Below are positions 53,910-62,873 of a stretch of DNA of 64,000 nucleotides, one piece after another. The DNA comes from Nocardioides luteus (GTDB lineage Bacteria > Actinomycetota > Actinomycetes > Propionibacteriales > Nocardioidaceae). Numbering within the stretch: position 1 is the first letter of the stretch; every line of letters starts with the position of its first letter. The notes beneath the pieces were generated by a model. It did not search any database. It had not been told where the DNA came from and was given only the letters and a program-made list of their open reading frames with translations. Position numbers and translations under genes: made by a program. Location: NCBI RefSeq assembly GCF_000960475.2, contig NZ_JZDQ02000010.1:1-64000 (forward strand), given 5' to 3'.

Positions 53910-54173
53910 GTGAAGACGTTCGACGAGCTCTGGGCCGAGCTGAGTGAGAAGGCCCGGACCCGACCTGAAGGATCCGGCACCGTGGCACAGCTCGACGCCG
54001 GGGTCCATGCGATCGGGAAGAAGCTGGTCGAGGAGGCCGCCGAGTCCTGGATGGCGGCCGAGTACGAGGGCAAGGAAGCCACTGCGGAGGAGATCTCCCA
54101 GCTGCTCTACCACGCCCAGGTGCTCATGCTCGCCAGCGGCATCTCGATCGACGACGTCTACTCACACCTGTAG
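53910..54173 (+). CDS. hisE: Phosphoribosyl-ATP diphosphatase
   Basis: An 87-residue all-alpha NTP pyrophosphohydrolase that removes PPi from phosphoribosyl-ATP, the second step of histidine synthesis. Characteristic segments are [42 protein letters not shown] with the Mg-binding EExxE-like acids, and [18 protein letters not shown] at 53910 gives the standard length. It is followed by hisG after 9 nt. Confidence 0.93.
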   Translation: MKTFDELWAELSEKARTRPEGSGTVAQLDAGVHAIGKKLVEEAAESWMAAEYEGKEATAEEISQLLYHAQVLMLASGISIDDVYSHL

Positions 54174-54182
54174 GGATCACCC

Positions 54183-55052
54183 ATGACTGAAACATCTGCC
54201 GAGGGCATGCTCCGGATCGCCGTTCCCAACAAGGGGTCGCTGTCCGTCGCGGCCTCCGAGCTGCTGCGCGAGGCGGGCTACCGCCAGCGTGACGACTCCA
54301 AGCGCCTGACCCTCATCGACGAGGAGAACGGCGTCGAGTTCTTCTACCTGCGCCCGCGCGACATCGCGCTCTACGTCGGCGAGGGCACCCTCGACATCGG
54401 CATCACCGGCCGCGACCTGCTCCTCGACTCCGGCGCCAAGGCCGACGAGGTCATCGGGCTCGGCTTCGGCCGCTCGCGGTTCCACTTCGCCGGCCGCGCC
54501 GGCGCGTTCACCTCGGTCGAGGAGCTGCGCGGCAAGCGGATCGCGACCTCCTACGTCGGGGTCGTCTCCGCCTTCCTGGAGCGCGAGGGGATCGACGCGA
54601 GCGTGACCCGCCTCGACGGCGCCGTGGAGACCTCGATCCAGCTCGGTGTCGCCGATGCGATCGCCGACGTGGTCGAGACCGGCTCCACGATGCGGCAGGC
54701 CGGGCTGGAGATCTTCGGCGAGCCGATCATGCACTCCGAGGCCGTGGTGATCACCCGCTCCGGCGCGCAGCTGCCGTCGGCCTACGAGACCTTCCGGCGC
54801 CGTCTCGACGGCGTCCTGATCGCGCGCAGTTACGTGATGATGGACTACGACATCCGCGCCGAGGACCTCGCCCAGGCCTCCGCGATGACGCCCGGGCTCG
54901 AGGGTCCGACGGTCAGCCCGCTGCACCGTGAGGGCTGGGTGGCCGTCCGCGCGATGGTGCCGCGCAAGGGCTCGCAGAAGCTGATGGACGACCTCTACGC
55001 CGTGGGCGCCCGGGCCATCCTGCTGACGGAGATCAATGCCTGCCGGATCTGA
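54183..55052 (+). CDS. hisG: ATP phosphoribosyltransferase, long form
   Basis: A 289-residue enzyme that condenses ATP and PRPP, committing them to histidine synthesis. The N-terminus (MLRIAVPNKGSLSVAASELL) is the ATP site, and DAIADVVETGSTMRQAGLEIF near 160-180 holds the PRPP loop. The last about 75 residues (VMMDYDIRAEDLAQASAMTPGLEGPTVSPL) form the PII-like regulatory domain of the histidine-inhibited long type. It overlaps the PH-domain gene by 17 nt. Confidence 0.95.
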   Translation: MTETSAEGMLRIAVPNKGSLSVAASELLREAGYRQRDDSKRLTLIDEENGVEFFYLRPRDIALYVGEGTLDIGITGRDLLLDSGAKADEVIGLGFGRSRFHFAGRAGAFTSVEELRGKRIATSYVGVVSAFLEREGIDASVTRLDGAVETSIQLGVADAIADVVETGSTMRQAGLEIFGEPIMHSEAVVITRSGAQLPSAYETFRRRLDGVLIARSYVMMDYDIRAEDLAQASAMTPGLEGPTVSPLHREGWVAVRAMVPRKGSQKLMDDLYAVGARAILLTEINACRI

Positions 55053-55503
55053 GCCTTCCGGAACCGAGCTGCCGGTGAAGCTTCCGCACACCTGGCGCCC
55101 GCTCGGGGCTCGCGTGATGGGCTGGTTCCTGGTGGCCGCGCTGGCAGTGATGTGCACGATGGTCTGGGTCGGGTTCACGCCCGAGATCAAGGCCCAGGTC
55201 ACGCTCTTCGAGCGGCTCACCTTCGGAGCCCTGGGCCTCGGCATCGTGGCCTGCGTGCACGCGCTGACCCGGTCCCGGGTCGTCGCCCGCGAGGACGGCC
55301 TGACCGTGGTCAACGGCTACAAGCGCCGCGATCTGGAGTGGGCCGAGGTGCTCGCGATCAACTTCCCGCGCGGTGCTCCCTGGCCCAACATCGATCTGTC
55401 CTCGGGCCACAACATCTCCGCGCTCGGCATCCAGGCCGCCGACGGGCTCTCGTCGCGCAAGGCCGTGCGCACGCTGCGTACGCTGGTCGAGGAGCTGTCC
55501 TAG
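55036..55503 (+). CDS. PH-domain membrane protein
   Basis: A 155-residue protein with two membrane helices (about 28-50 and 62-82) followed by a bacterial PH-like domain (SRVVAREDGLTVVNGYKRRDLEWAEVLAINFPRGAPW). Similar proteins accompany riboflavin or hisG genes in other actinobacteria. Function unknown. It is coupled to hisG through a 17-nt overlap. Confidence 0.8.
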   Translation: MPAGSEPSGTELPVKLPHTWRPLGARVMGWFLVAALAVMCTMVWVGFTPEIKAQVTLFERLTFGALGLGIVACVHALTRSRVVAREDGLTVVNGYKRRDLEWAEVLAINFPRGAPWPNIDLSSGHNISALGIQAADGLSSRKAVRTLRTLVEELS

Positions 55504-55582
55504 CAGCGACCGTCCGGCCACCCGATTACTACGCTTCGGGGAATCCTTTCGTAAACCGCTGATCGTGGCGGCCATCGCGACT

Positions 55583-55588
55583 TAGCGT
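55583..55588 (+). promoter_or_regulatory. Leaderless -10 box (TAGCGT)
   Basis: TAGCGT ends 6 nt before the GTG at 55595 of the GDSL hydrolase. Confidence 0.5.
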
Positions 55589-55594
55589 GTCGGC

Positions 55595-56809
55595 GTGATC
55601 TTCTGGACTCGTGGCTTCGCCGTGCTGGCCACCGTGCTCGCCGTGGTCGCGACCGTCCCGGCCCAGGCCGCGCCGGTGCACCCGGTCGGCACCTGGGGTG
55701 CCTCGGCCGACGAGGTGGGTGGTGCCACCGGCGCCGCCGGGCTCACCGACCGGTCGGTGCGCAACCTGGTGCACACCTCGCTGGGTGGCTCCGGCGTACG
55801 GATCACGCTGTCCAACGTCTTCGGCGACCGTCCGGTCACCTTCACCTCGGCGCACCTCGGCCTGGCCGGGGACGGAGCCGCGGTCGTGCGCGGCACGAAC
55901 CGGCCGATGACCTTCGCCGGTGCCGACCAGGTCACCGTCGCCCCCGGCACCGAGGTGCTCAGCGATCCCGTCGACGCGACGGTGCCGGCCGACACCACCC
56001 TCGCGGTCAGCTTCCACGTCGTCGGCGAGAGCGGCCCGATCACCGGGCACGACGTGGCCGTGCAGACCTCCTACGTCTCCGGGACACCCGGCGCGGACGT
56101 CGCCGGCCAGGAGTCCGGCGCGGCGTTCACGACGCAGATCTCCAGCTGGTACTGGGTCGAGAGCGTCGTCATCGAGAAGCCGCGCCGAGTGCGGACCGCG
56201 GTGCTCTTCGGCGACTCGATCACCGACGGGAGCGGCTCCACCGTCGGCGCGAACCGGCGCTGGCCGGACGTACTGGCCGACCGGATCGCGGGCAGCCGGT
56301 TCGCCGGCCGGTTCGGCGTCATGAACGAGGGCATCTCCGCCAACCGCCTCCTCGCCGACGGGACCGGCGGCCAGCGCGGTCTGGACCGCTTCCGGCGTGA
56401 CGCCCTCGACCAGCCCGGCGTCTCCACGGTCGTGCTGCTGGAGGGGATCAACGACATCCGCTGGGATCTCGCCGACGAGGCCGCCGACCTGATCGCCGCC
56501 TACCGCGAGCTGATCGCGCAGGCGCACGCCGAGGACGTGTGCGTCGTCGGCGCCACCCTGACGCCGTACGAGGGCGGCAGCCGCTACACCCCCGAGCGCG
56601 ACCGGGTGCGGACCGCGGTCAACGAGTGGATCCGCACGTCGGGCGAGTTCGACGGCACCGTCGACTTCGACGCCGCCACCCGCGACCCCGACCGGCCGGC
56701 GCGGTTCCTGCCTGCGTACGACTCCGGGGACCACCTCCACCCCGGCGACGCCGGCTATGCGGCGATGGCCGAGGCGTTCGACCTCTCGCTGCTGGAGTGC
56801 GACCGCTAG
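55595..56809 (+). CDS. Secreted SGNH/GDSL hydrolase
   Basis: A 404-residue exported esterase. Residues 1-28 (hydrophobic, ending AQA-AP) are a Sec signal. An N-terminal beta-rich domain (about 30-190) precedes the hydrolase: block I VLFGDSITDGSG with the nucleophile Ser, the Gly-bearing block II, NDI in LLEGINDIRWD (block III) and GDHLHPGDAGY (block V) with catalytic Asp and His. Likely to deacylate lipids or sugars outside the cell. Confidence 0.87.
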   Translation: MIFWTRGFAVLATVLAVVATVPAQAAPVHPVGTWGASADEVGGATGAAGLTDRSVRNLVHTSLGGSGVRITLSNVFGDRPVTFTSAHLGLAGDGAAVVRGTNRPMTFAGADQVTVAPGTEVLSDPVDATVPADTTLAVSFHVVGESGPITGHDVAVQTSYVSGTPGADVAGQESGAAFTTQISSWYWVESVVIEKPRRVRTAVLFGDSITDGSGSTVGANRRWPDVLADRIAGSRFAGRFGVMNEGISANRLLADGTGGQRGLDRFRRDALDQPGVSTVVLLEGINDIRWDLADEAADLIAAYRELIAQAHAEDVCVVGATLTPYEGGSRYTPERDRVRTAVNEWIRTSGEFDGTVDFDAATRDPDRPARFLPAYDSGDHLHPGDAGYAAMAEAFDLSLLECDR

Positions 56810-56833
56810 GCCGCGGCGCTCAGATCTGCACGG

Positions 56834-57736
56834 TCAGAGCGCCGTGATGCCCCAGGTGACCTCGAGCCGCTCGCCGGGCGCGAGCGAGACCAGGTCGGTG
56901 CCGGAGTTGAAGGCGTCCGGGGGAGCGGTCATCGGCTCGACGGCGAGACCGCCGCGCGTGGGCGTCTGGTCGTCGGCGCTGTAGACCATCAGCCACGGGT
57001 GGCGCTCGTCGACCCAGAGCGCGACCCCGCCGTCCGGCCCCTGGATGGTGACCGTCGCCCGGCCGTCCTCGGCACGGTCGAGATCGGTGAAGGCATGGTC
57101 GAGGACGACGTCGCCGATGAGCTTGGCCGAGGTGAAGTCGTGGGCGGTCCCGGCGGTCGGCTCGCTCCCGGTCGGCAGCTTGCGCTCCGGGTCGGAGAGC
57201 AGGCGGGTCCGCGCGGGAAGGGTGAGGGTCCAGCCGTCGACGGGTCCCTCGCCCGCGGTGAGATAGGGGTGGGCGCCGGCCGCGTAGGGCGCGGGGGAGT
57301 CGGCGTGGTTGGTCGCCGACTGGGTCACGGTGAGCCCGTCGGGCCCGATCGCGTACGTCACCTCGAGGTCGAGCGTCCAGGGGTAGCCGCTCTGCGCCAT
57401 CAGCCGGGTGGCCAGGGTGATCGAGTCCTTGGCCTCGTCGATGGGCAGCCACTGTGCCCACCGCACCAGCCCGTGGGAGGCGTTGTTGCGGGAAACCTCG
57501 GTGAGCCCGAGCTGGTAGCTCTTCCCACCGAACTCGTAGCGGCCGTCGCGGATCCGGTTGGGCCACGGCGCCAGCAGCTGACCCTTGCCGCCTTTGGACT
57601 GCTCGTCGTCGCCGAACCCGGCGATGAGGTCGCGCCCCTGGTAGGACAGCAGCCGCAGCGACCCACCACTCTCCGTCACCGTGGCGGAGTAGCCGCCGCC
57701 GTCGATCGTGAACTGCTCTCCACTCGGTCTCAGCAC
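56834..57736 (-). CDS. Aldose 1-epimerase family protein
   Basis: A 300-residue beta-sandwich protein related to galactose mutarotase. Substrate residues appear in APWPNRIRDG (Asn, Arg), NASHGLVR (His), YAAGAHPYL (His) and AVEPMTAPPDAFNSG (catalytic Glu). No signal peptide. Proteins of this branch act on various aldoses or on glucose-6-phosphate. GTG at 57736 has TAGCCT 7 nt upstream. Confidence 0.87.
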   Translation of the reverse strand: MLRPSGEQFTIDGGGYSATVTESGGSLRLLSYQGRDLIAGFGDDEQSKGGKGQLLAPWPNRIRDGRYEFGGKSYQLGLTEVSRNNASHGLVRWAQWLPIDEAKDSITLATRLMAQSGYPWTLDLEVTYAIGPDGLTVTQSATNHADSPAPYAAGAHPYLTAGEGPVDGWTLTLPARTRLLSDPERKLPTGSEPTAGTAHDFTSAKLIGDVVLDHAFTDLDRAEDGRATVTIQGPDGGVALWVDERHPWLMVYSADDQTPTRGGLAVEPMTAPPDAFNSGTDLVSLAPGERLEVTWGITAL

Positions 57737-57743
57737 GCGCCCA

Positions 57744-57749
57744 AGGCTA
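57744..57749 (-). promoter_or_regulatory. Leaderless -10 box (TAGCCT)
   Basis: TAGCCT on the minus strand ends 7 nt before the GTG of the aldose-epimerase gene. The divergent LysR gene has the same hexamer 37 bp away. Confidence 0.5.
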
Positions 57750-57785
57750 TCCAGGTGCCCGGAGGGACGCGGTGACCGGTCGGGT

Positions 57786-57791
57786 TAGCCT
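57786..57791 (+). promoter_or_regulatory. Leaderless -10 box (TAGCCT) of the LysR gene
   Basis: TAGCCT ends 6 nt before the ATG at 57798. Confidence 0.5.
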
Positions 57792-57797
57792 CGGGCC

Positions 57798-58673
57798 ATG
57801 GAGCGACGACAGCTGGAGTTCTTCCTCGCGATCGCCGAGGCCGGCAGCTTCACCAGCGCCGCGGCACGGCTCCACGTGGCCCAGCCGTCGCTGTCGTACG
57901 CCGTGCGCGGGCTCGAGCGCGAGCTCGGCGGCCCGCTCTTCGAACGCCACGGCAGGGGAGTGCGGCTCACCCCGGCGGGCTCGGCGCTGCTCGGCCCGGC
58001 CCGTCGGGTCGTACGCGGCTTCGAGCTCGCCGCGGGCGCGGTCCGCTCGGTCTCCGACGAGGGGTTCGGCCGGCTCACGATCACCTCCAGCACGGTGTGG
58101 GCGGTCGAGCCGCTGGTGCCGGTGCTCGCCGAGTTCCGGCGGATCCAGCCCGCCGCGCAGGTGGTCGTCACCGACCCGCAGCACCGCTCCGACGTGCTCG
58201 ACCAGGTGCGCAAGGGGGAGGCGGACGTGGGGCTGATCGACGGCGCGCCTCCGCACGGCCCGTTCGGCTCGCACCGGCTCGCCGAGCACGAGCTGGTGGC
58301 GGTCCTGCCACCCTCCGCCGAGGCGCCGGAGGAGGTCGGGATCGAGGAGCTCGCCGAGATCGGGCTGATCGCGACGCCGGCGGGCACGGCGCTGCGTACG
58401 TTCCTGGACGCCCGCCTCGAGGCCGCGGGCCTGCCCACGGAGGTCGCCATCGAGACGGCTCACGTCGCCTCGATCATCCCGCTGGTGCTGGCCCGTGCCG
58501 GGGTGGCCGTGCTCACCGAGGGCATGGCCGGCGCGGCGTCGCGGGCCGGGGCACAGGTCGTCGCGCTGACCCCGGCGACGCGGGTGAGCGTGTCGCTCGT
58601 ATGGCTGGAGGAGCGCGGTGGTGCGCTGGTCGAGCAGTTCGTCGCGCTGGCACAGGAGCTGACCGACGCGTGA
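57798..58673 (+). CDS. LysR-family transcriptional regulator
   Basis: A 291-residue regulator. The N-terminal winged HTH reads MERRQLEFFLAIAEAGSFTSAAARLHVAQPSLSYAVRGLERELG. Residues about 90-290 form the LysR effector-binding domain. It is followed by the betaine-type ABC operon on the same strand and is divergent from the aldose-epimerase gene, so either could be its target. Confidence 0.9.
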   Translation: MERRQLEFFLAIAEAGSFTSAAARLHVAQPSLSYAVRGLERELGGPLFERHGRGVRLTPAGSALLGPARRVVRGFELAAGAVRSVSDEGFGRLTITSSTVWAVEPLVPVLAEFRRIQPAAQVVVTDPQHRSDVLDQVRKGEADVGLIDGAPPHGPFGSHRLAEHELVAVLPPSAEAPEEVGIEELAEIGLIATPAGTALRTFLDARLEAAGLPTEVAIETAHVASIIPLVLARAGVAVLTEGMAGAASRAGAQVVALTPATRVSVSLVWLEERGGALVEQFVALAQELTDA

Positions 58674-58756
58674 CCGAGGTATAGAGAGGATTTATCGCAG
58701 CATCTCGATCCTGGTCTTGCTCGCTGCCCGGACGTGCTGGAACACCCACAAGGTCA

Positions 58757-58776
58757 ATGTCTAGTGTGTTAGACAT
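58757..58776. promoter_or_regulatory. Palindromic operator candidate upstream of the betaine ABC operon
   Basis: ATGTCTA and TAGACAT form a perfect 7-bp inverted repeat around GTGTGT, 27 nt before the start of the substrate-binding protein gene. It is a good candidate site for a dimeric regulator, although not the T-N11-A form most typical of LysR proteins. Confidence 0.55.
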
Positions 58777-58802
58777 ATATGAACCGATTGGATGGAGCAC
58801 GC

Positions 58803-59759
58803 ATGCGCCGCCCCCCACGCCTTGCCGTGGCCGTACTCGCCCTTGCGGCGACGGCAGGCACCCTGACCGCCTGCACGACCGCGAGCGAGCGTGACGGCTT
58901 CGCCCAGAGCGACTCCGGTGGAGCCGCGGACTCCGTCGTCCTCGCCGAGCAGCCCTGGGTCGACCTCCAGGTCGAGAACGAGATCGCGGTCCAGATCCTC
59001 CAGGAGCTCGGCTACGACGCGAGCATCAAGAAGAACCTCTCCGTCGAGAACGCGGCGACCGCGGTCTCCTCGGGTCAGATCGACGCCTACCTCGGCAACT
59101 GGTGGCCCTCCCAGGAGCCCAGCTTCGGCGACCCGATCGACTCCGGCGACGTCGAGGTGCTCTCCACGATCGTGAAGGGCACCGAGTACGCCCCGGCCGT
59201 CCCCGGCGACGTCGCCGAGAAGCTCGGGATCGAGTCGCTCGCCGACCTCGACGCCAACGCCGCGAAGTTCGGCAGGAAGATCTACGGCATCGAGGCCGGC
59301 TCCCCGGGCAACGAGACGATCCAGAAGGCGATCGACGAGGACGCGTACGGCCTGGGCGACTGGAAGCTCGTCGCCAGCGGCACCCCGGCGATGCTCGCCC
59401 AGGTCGAGAAGTCGCAGAAGGCGGGGCAGCCGATCGTGTTCCTCGGCTGGAGCCCGCACTGGATGACGGTGCAGTTCGACGCCGTCTTCCTCGAGGACCC
59501 CGACAAGGTCTGGGGCGGCGCCGGCGAGATCCGCACCGTCACCCGCAAGGGGTTCGAGGACGACAACCCCGAGATCGCCGAGTTCCTCTCCAACCTGAGC
59601 TTCAGCACCGACGAGGCCGGGCAGTTCTACTACGACCACGACAAGTCCGGGAAGGAGCTCGCCGACATCGCCTCGGCGTGGATCGACGACAACCCCGAGA
59701 AGGTCGCGCGGTTCCTCGACGGGGTCGAGGACGCCGACGGCGAGAAGGCGGAGATCTGA
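58803..59759 (+). CDS. Glycine-betaine-type ABC transporter substrate-binding lipoprotein
   Basis: A 318-residue OpuAC-family binding protein. Signal and lipobox at residues 1-24 (LTAC), so it is tethered outside the membrane. QPWVDLQVENEIAVQILQELGY is the family start, GNWWPSQEP and LGWSPHWM supply tryptophans for an aromatic cage suited to quaternary amines. GGATGGAG precedes the ATG at 58803, preferred to one 24 nt upstream. Operon head. Confidence 0.87.
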   Translation: MRRPPRLAVAVLALAATAGTLTACTTASERDGFAQSDSGGAADSVVLAEQPWVDLQVENEIAVQILQELGYDASIKKNLSVENAATAVSSGQIDAYLGNWWPSQEPSFGDPIDSGDVEVLSTIVKGTEYAPAVPGDVAEKLGIESLADLDANAAKFGRKIYGIEAGSPGNETIQKAIDEDAYGLGDWKLVASGTPAMLAQVEKSQKAGQPIVFLGWSPHWMTVQFDAVFLEDPDKVWGGAGEIRTVTRKGFEDDNPEIAEFLSNLSFSTDEAGQFYYDHDKSGKELADIASAWIDDNPEKVARFLDGVEDADGEKAEI

Positions 59760-61000
59760 TGAGCCAGACCGACACAGAGACGAACGAGACCCGGCCCGCG
59801 ATCGTCGGGCGAGGCCTGAGCAAGGTCTACGGCCTCGGCCGTAGACAGACCGAGAAGGCACTGGCCGCCGACGACCCGCGCGCGGCGGCAGCGGCCGCGG
59901 GCGGCTACCTCGGCGCCCACGACATCGACTTCGAGATCGCCAAGGGCGAGATGTTCGTCGTCATGGGGCTCTCCGGGTCGGGCAAGTCGACCGTGCTACG
60001 GATGATCAACCGCCTCAACGAGCCCAGTGCCGGCGAGCTGCTCATCGACGGCGAGGACATCACCCAGGTCTCCGACCAGCGACTGCGCCAGCTGCGCAAC
60101 AACGGCATCGGGATGGTCTTCCAGCACTTCTCGCTGTTCCCCCACCGGACGGTGCGGGAGAACGCGGCGTACGGCCTGAAGGTACGCGGCACCACGAGGT
60201 CCGAGCGTCTGGAGAAGGCCGACGCCGCCCTCGAGCGGGTCGGCCTGGGCGGGCGCGGCGACAAGCTGCCGCACGAGCTCTCGGGCGGCATGCGGCAGCG
60301 GGTCGGCCTGGCCCGCGCGCTGGCCGTGGACCCGCCGATCCTGCTGATGGACGAGCCGTTCTCGGCGCTGGACCCGCTGATCCGCCGGGACATGCAGGAC
60401 CTGCTCGTCGAGCTCCAGGCCCAGGACCAGCGCACCACCGTCTTCGTCACCCACGACCTCAACGAGGCGATGCGGATCGGCGACCGGGTGATGGTGATGC
60501 GCGACGGCCGGTCCGTCCAGGTCGCCCCGGGACCCGAGATCGTGGCCCACCCGGCCGACGAGTACGTCAGCGAGTTCGTCGCCGACGTCGACCGGGCCCG
60601 GGTGCTCAGCGCCGGCGACCTGGTGCGGCCGCCGCGCCTCGTCCTCGACGAGGAGACCAGTCGCGCGGACGCGCTCACCAGGCTCGGCGAGAACGAGGTC
60701 ACCGGTGCCTTCGTGACCGACGCCGAGGACCGGCTGCTCGGTGTCGTGACCGCCGACAGGGTCGCCGACCTCAGCAGCGGCGAGAGCCTGCGCGAGGCGC
60801 TCGGCGAGCCCTATGAGCAGGTGGGGCCCGACGACGTCGTCGGTGACTTCATGCAGCTCGCCGGACGCCAGGTGGTGCCGGTGACCGTGCTCGACGACGA
60901 CGGCCGGATCGTCGGGGTCGTGCCGCGGGCCGCGATCCTCTCCGCCCTGTCCACCGCCAACGGCGCGAGCGCCGAGACCAAGGAGGTGGCCCATGCCTGA
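59759..61000 (+). CDS. Glycine-betaine-type ABC transporter ATP-binding protein
   Basis: A 413-residue ATPase of the OpuAA/ProV type. Walker A GLSGSGKST, Q-loop MVFQHFSLFPH, signature LSGGMRQRVGLARAL, Walker B ILLMDEPFSALDP and switch His in VFVTHDLNEA. The C-terminal part (about 285-405) carries a pair of CBS domains that in OpuA gate transport by ionic strength. Its ATG overlaps the previous stop by one base. Confidence 0.93.
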   Translation: MSQTDTETNETRPAIVGRGLSKVYGLGRRQTEKALAADDPRAAAAAAGGYLGAHDIDFEIAKGEMFVVMGLSGSGKSTVLRMINRLNEPSAGELLIDGEDITQVSDQRLRQLRNNGIGMVFQHFSLFPHRTVRENAAYGLKVRGTTRSERLEKADAALERVGLGGRGDKLPHELSGGMRQRVGLARALAVDPPILLMDEPFSALDPLIRRDMQDLLVELQAQDQRTTVFVTHDLNEAMRIGDRVMVMRDGRSVQVAPGPEIVAHPADEYVSEFVADVDRARVLSAGDLVRPPRLVLDEETSRADALTRLGENEVTGAFVTDAEDRLLGVVTADRVADLSSGESLREALGEPYEQVGPDDVVGDFMQLAGRQVVPVTVLDDDGRIVGVVPRAAILSALSTANGASAETKEVAHA

Positions 61001-61895
61001 TCTTCACATAGGCGACCTCGGTGAGGACGTCATCACCTTCCTCACCGACAACCTCGGTCCGCTCTTCGACGGCATCAAGGAGGCGCTCAACTTCCTGCTC
61101 CGGATGGTCTACAACGTGCTCGGCGGCCTGCCGCCGATCGCGATGATCATCGTGCTCGCCGTGATCGCGCTCCTGGTGACCCGCCAGGTCGTCCTCACCC
61201 TGGTGCTGACCGTCGGGCTGCTCCTGATCGAGTCGATGGACCTGTGGTACGAGACGATGCAGACCACCACCTCGGTGCTCGTCGCGACGCTCGTGGCGCT
61301 GGTGATCGGCATCCCGCTCGGCATCTGGTCGGCCTTCTCGCCACCCCTCCGGGCGGCCCTGCGGCCGGTGCTGGACCTGATGCAGACGCTGCCCGTCTTC
61401 GTCTACCTGCTGCCGACGATCCTCTTCTTCGGCGTCGGGGACGCGCCAGGCCTGGTCGCGACGATCGTCTTCGCGCTGCCACCCGCGGTCCGGCTCACCC
61501 AGCTGGGGATCAACCAGGTCGACGCCGAGACCGTCGAGGCCGCCGCCGCCTTCGGCGCGGGCCGCTGGGAGATCCTGCGCGAGGTGCAGCTCCCGCTGGC
61601 CAGGGAGTCGATCATGACCGGCGTCAACCAGGTCATCATGCTGGCGCTCTCGATGGTCGTGGTGGCCGGCCTGGTCGGCGGCTCCGGCCTCGGCGGCGTC
61701 GTCGTCAACGCCGTCCAGGGGCTGCAGATCGGAGCCTCGATCGAAGGCGGTCTCGCGGTCGTCGTGATCGCGATCTACCTCGACCGGGTCTCGGCCGCGC
61801 TCGGTGGCCAGCGTGGCCTGGTGCCGTCCTGGTGGCCGAAGCGGGGCCGCGGCGCCCACGTCGCGACCCCCGAGCCCGAGCTCACCCCCGCCTGA
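60993..61895 (+). CDS. Glycine-betaine-type ABC transporter permease
   Basis: A 300-residue permease with about seven membrane helices. The coupling loop EAAAAFGAGRWEILREVQLPLARESIMTGVNQ at about 183-214 is the EAA motif that contacts the ATPase, and the helix MVVVAGLVGGSGLGGVV is typical of ProW/OpuAB. It overlaps the ATPase gene by 8 nt. With the two upstream genes it forms a complete importer. Confidence 0.93.
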   Translation: MPDLHIGDLGEDVITFLTDNLGPLFDGIKEALNFLLRMVYNVLGGLPPIAMIIVLAVIALLVTRQVVLTLVLTVGLLLIESMDLWYETMQTTTSVLVATLVALVIGIPLGIWSAFSPPLRAALRPVLDLMQTLPVFVYLLPTILFFGVGDAPGLVATIVFALPPAVRLTQLGINQVDAETVEAAAAFGAGRWEILREVQLPLARESIMTGVNQVIMLALSMVVVAGLVGGSGLGGVVVNAVQGLQIGASIEGGLAVVVIAIYLDRVSAALGGQRGLVPSWWPKRGRGAHVATPEPELTPA

Positions 61896-61925
61896 CCCCG
61901 CACCCCTGATCGGAGGAGAACGAAC

Positions 61926-62873
61926 GTGACCATCACCGAGCTGCACCGCCCCGCGGACGTCGTCGAGACGCCCTCGGGTCTCCGGATCCGCCGCGCCGGC
62001 GCCCGGATCGGCGCCGTCATCGAGGGCCTGCGCCTGGCCGAGGCCGACGACACCCAGATCCAGGACGTACGCACCGCCCTGCTGCGCCACAAGGTGCTCT
62101 TTTTCCGGGCCCAGGACGGGCTCACCGACGAGGAGCAGAGCGCCTTCGCGGCCCGGTTCGGTGAGCTGACGACCGCGCACCCGACGGTCGACACCGGCTC
62201 GGGCCGCGTGCTGCGGGTCACCGCCAACGCCGGCATGGCGGCCAACGCCTGGCACACCGACGTCACCTTCGTCGACCGGGTGCCGGCGATCTCGGTGCTG
62301 CGCGCGGTGACCCTGCCGCCCTACGGCGGCACCACGATCTGGGCCAACACCGCGGCCGCCTACGACCGGCTCCCGGCGCCGCTGAAGGCGCTGGCCGACG
62401 CGCTGTGGGCGGTCCACACCAACTCCTACGACTACGCCCAGCGGGACGAGGAGCACGAGCAGCCCGACGCCAACTACACCCGCGACGACTTCGCCTCGAT
62501 CCACTTCGAGACCCGGCACCCGGTCGTCCGCGTCCACCCCGAGACGGGGGAGCGGTCGCTGGTCCTCGGGTCGTTCGTGAAGGAGTTCGACGGGCTCACC
62601 TCGACCGAGTCGATCCAGCTCTTCAACCTGCTCCAGGACCGGGTCACCAAGCTCGAGAACACCATCCGCTGGGCCTGGCAGCCGGGCGACGTGGCGATGT
62701 GGGACAACCGCGCCACCCAGCACTACGCGGTCGCCGACTTCGACCACCACCCCCGCGAGATGCGCCGGGTCACGGTCGCGGGTGACGTACCGGTCTCGGT
62801 CGACGGGCGGCGTTCGGAGGTCCTCCAGGGCGACGCGCGCGCCTACAGCCGGCTGGACGAGCTGATCTCCTAG
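61926..62873 (+). CDS. TauD/TfdA family Fe(II)/2-oxoglutarate dioxygenase
   Basis: A 315-residue oxygenase. The iron-binding facial triad is H110 and D112 (AWHTDVTF) and the His of [11 protein letters not shown] near residue 266; the Arg of [11 protein letters not shown] near 280 binds 2-oxoglutarate. Relatives hydroxylate taurine, phenoxy acids or quaternary amines. GGAGG precedes the GTG at 61926. Its position in the betaine-type ABC operon suggests it oxidises the imported compound; taurine is less likely given the tryptophan cage of the binding protein. Confidence 0.88.
   Translation: MTITELHRPADVVETPSGLRIRRAGARIGAVIEGLRLAEADDTQIQDVRTALLRHKVLFFRAQDGLTDEEQSAFAARFGELTTAHPTVDTGSGRVLRVTANAGMAANAWHTDVTFVDRVPAISVLRAVTLPPYGGTTIWANTAAAYDRLPAPLKALADALWAVHTNSYDYAQRDEEHEQPDANYTRDDFASIHFETRHPVVRVHPETGERSLVLGSFVKEFDGLTSTESIQLFNLLQDRVTKLENTIRWAWQPGDVAMWDNRATQHYAVADFDHHPREMRRVTVAGDVPVSVDGRRSEVLQGDARAYSRLDELIS

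Noticed and set aside
61926..62873. Taurine dioxygenase (tauD)
   Set aside because: The TauD/TfdA fold is clear but the coupled transporter is of the betaine type, so the specific name is not justified.
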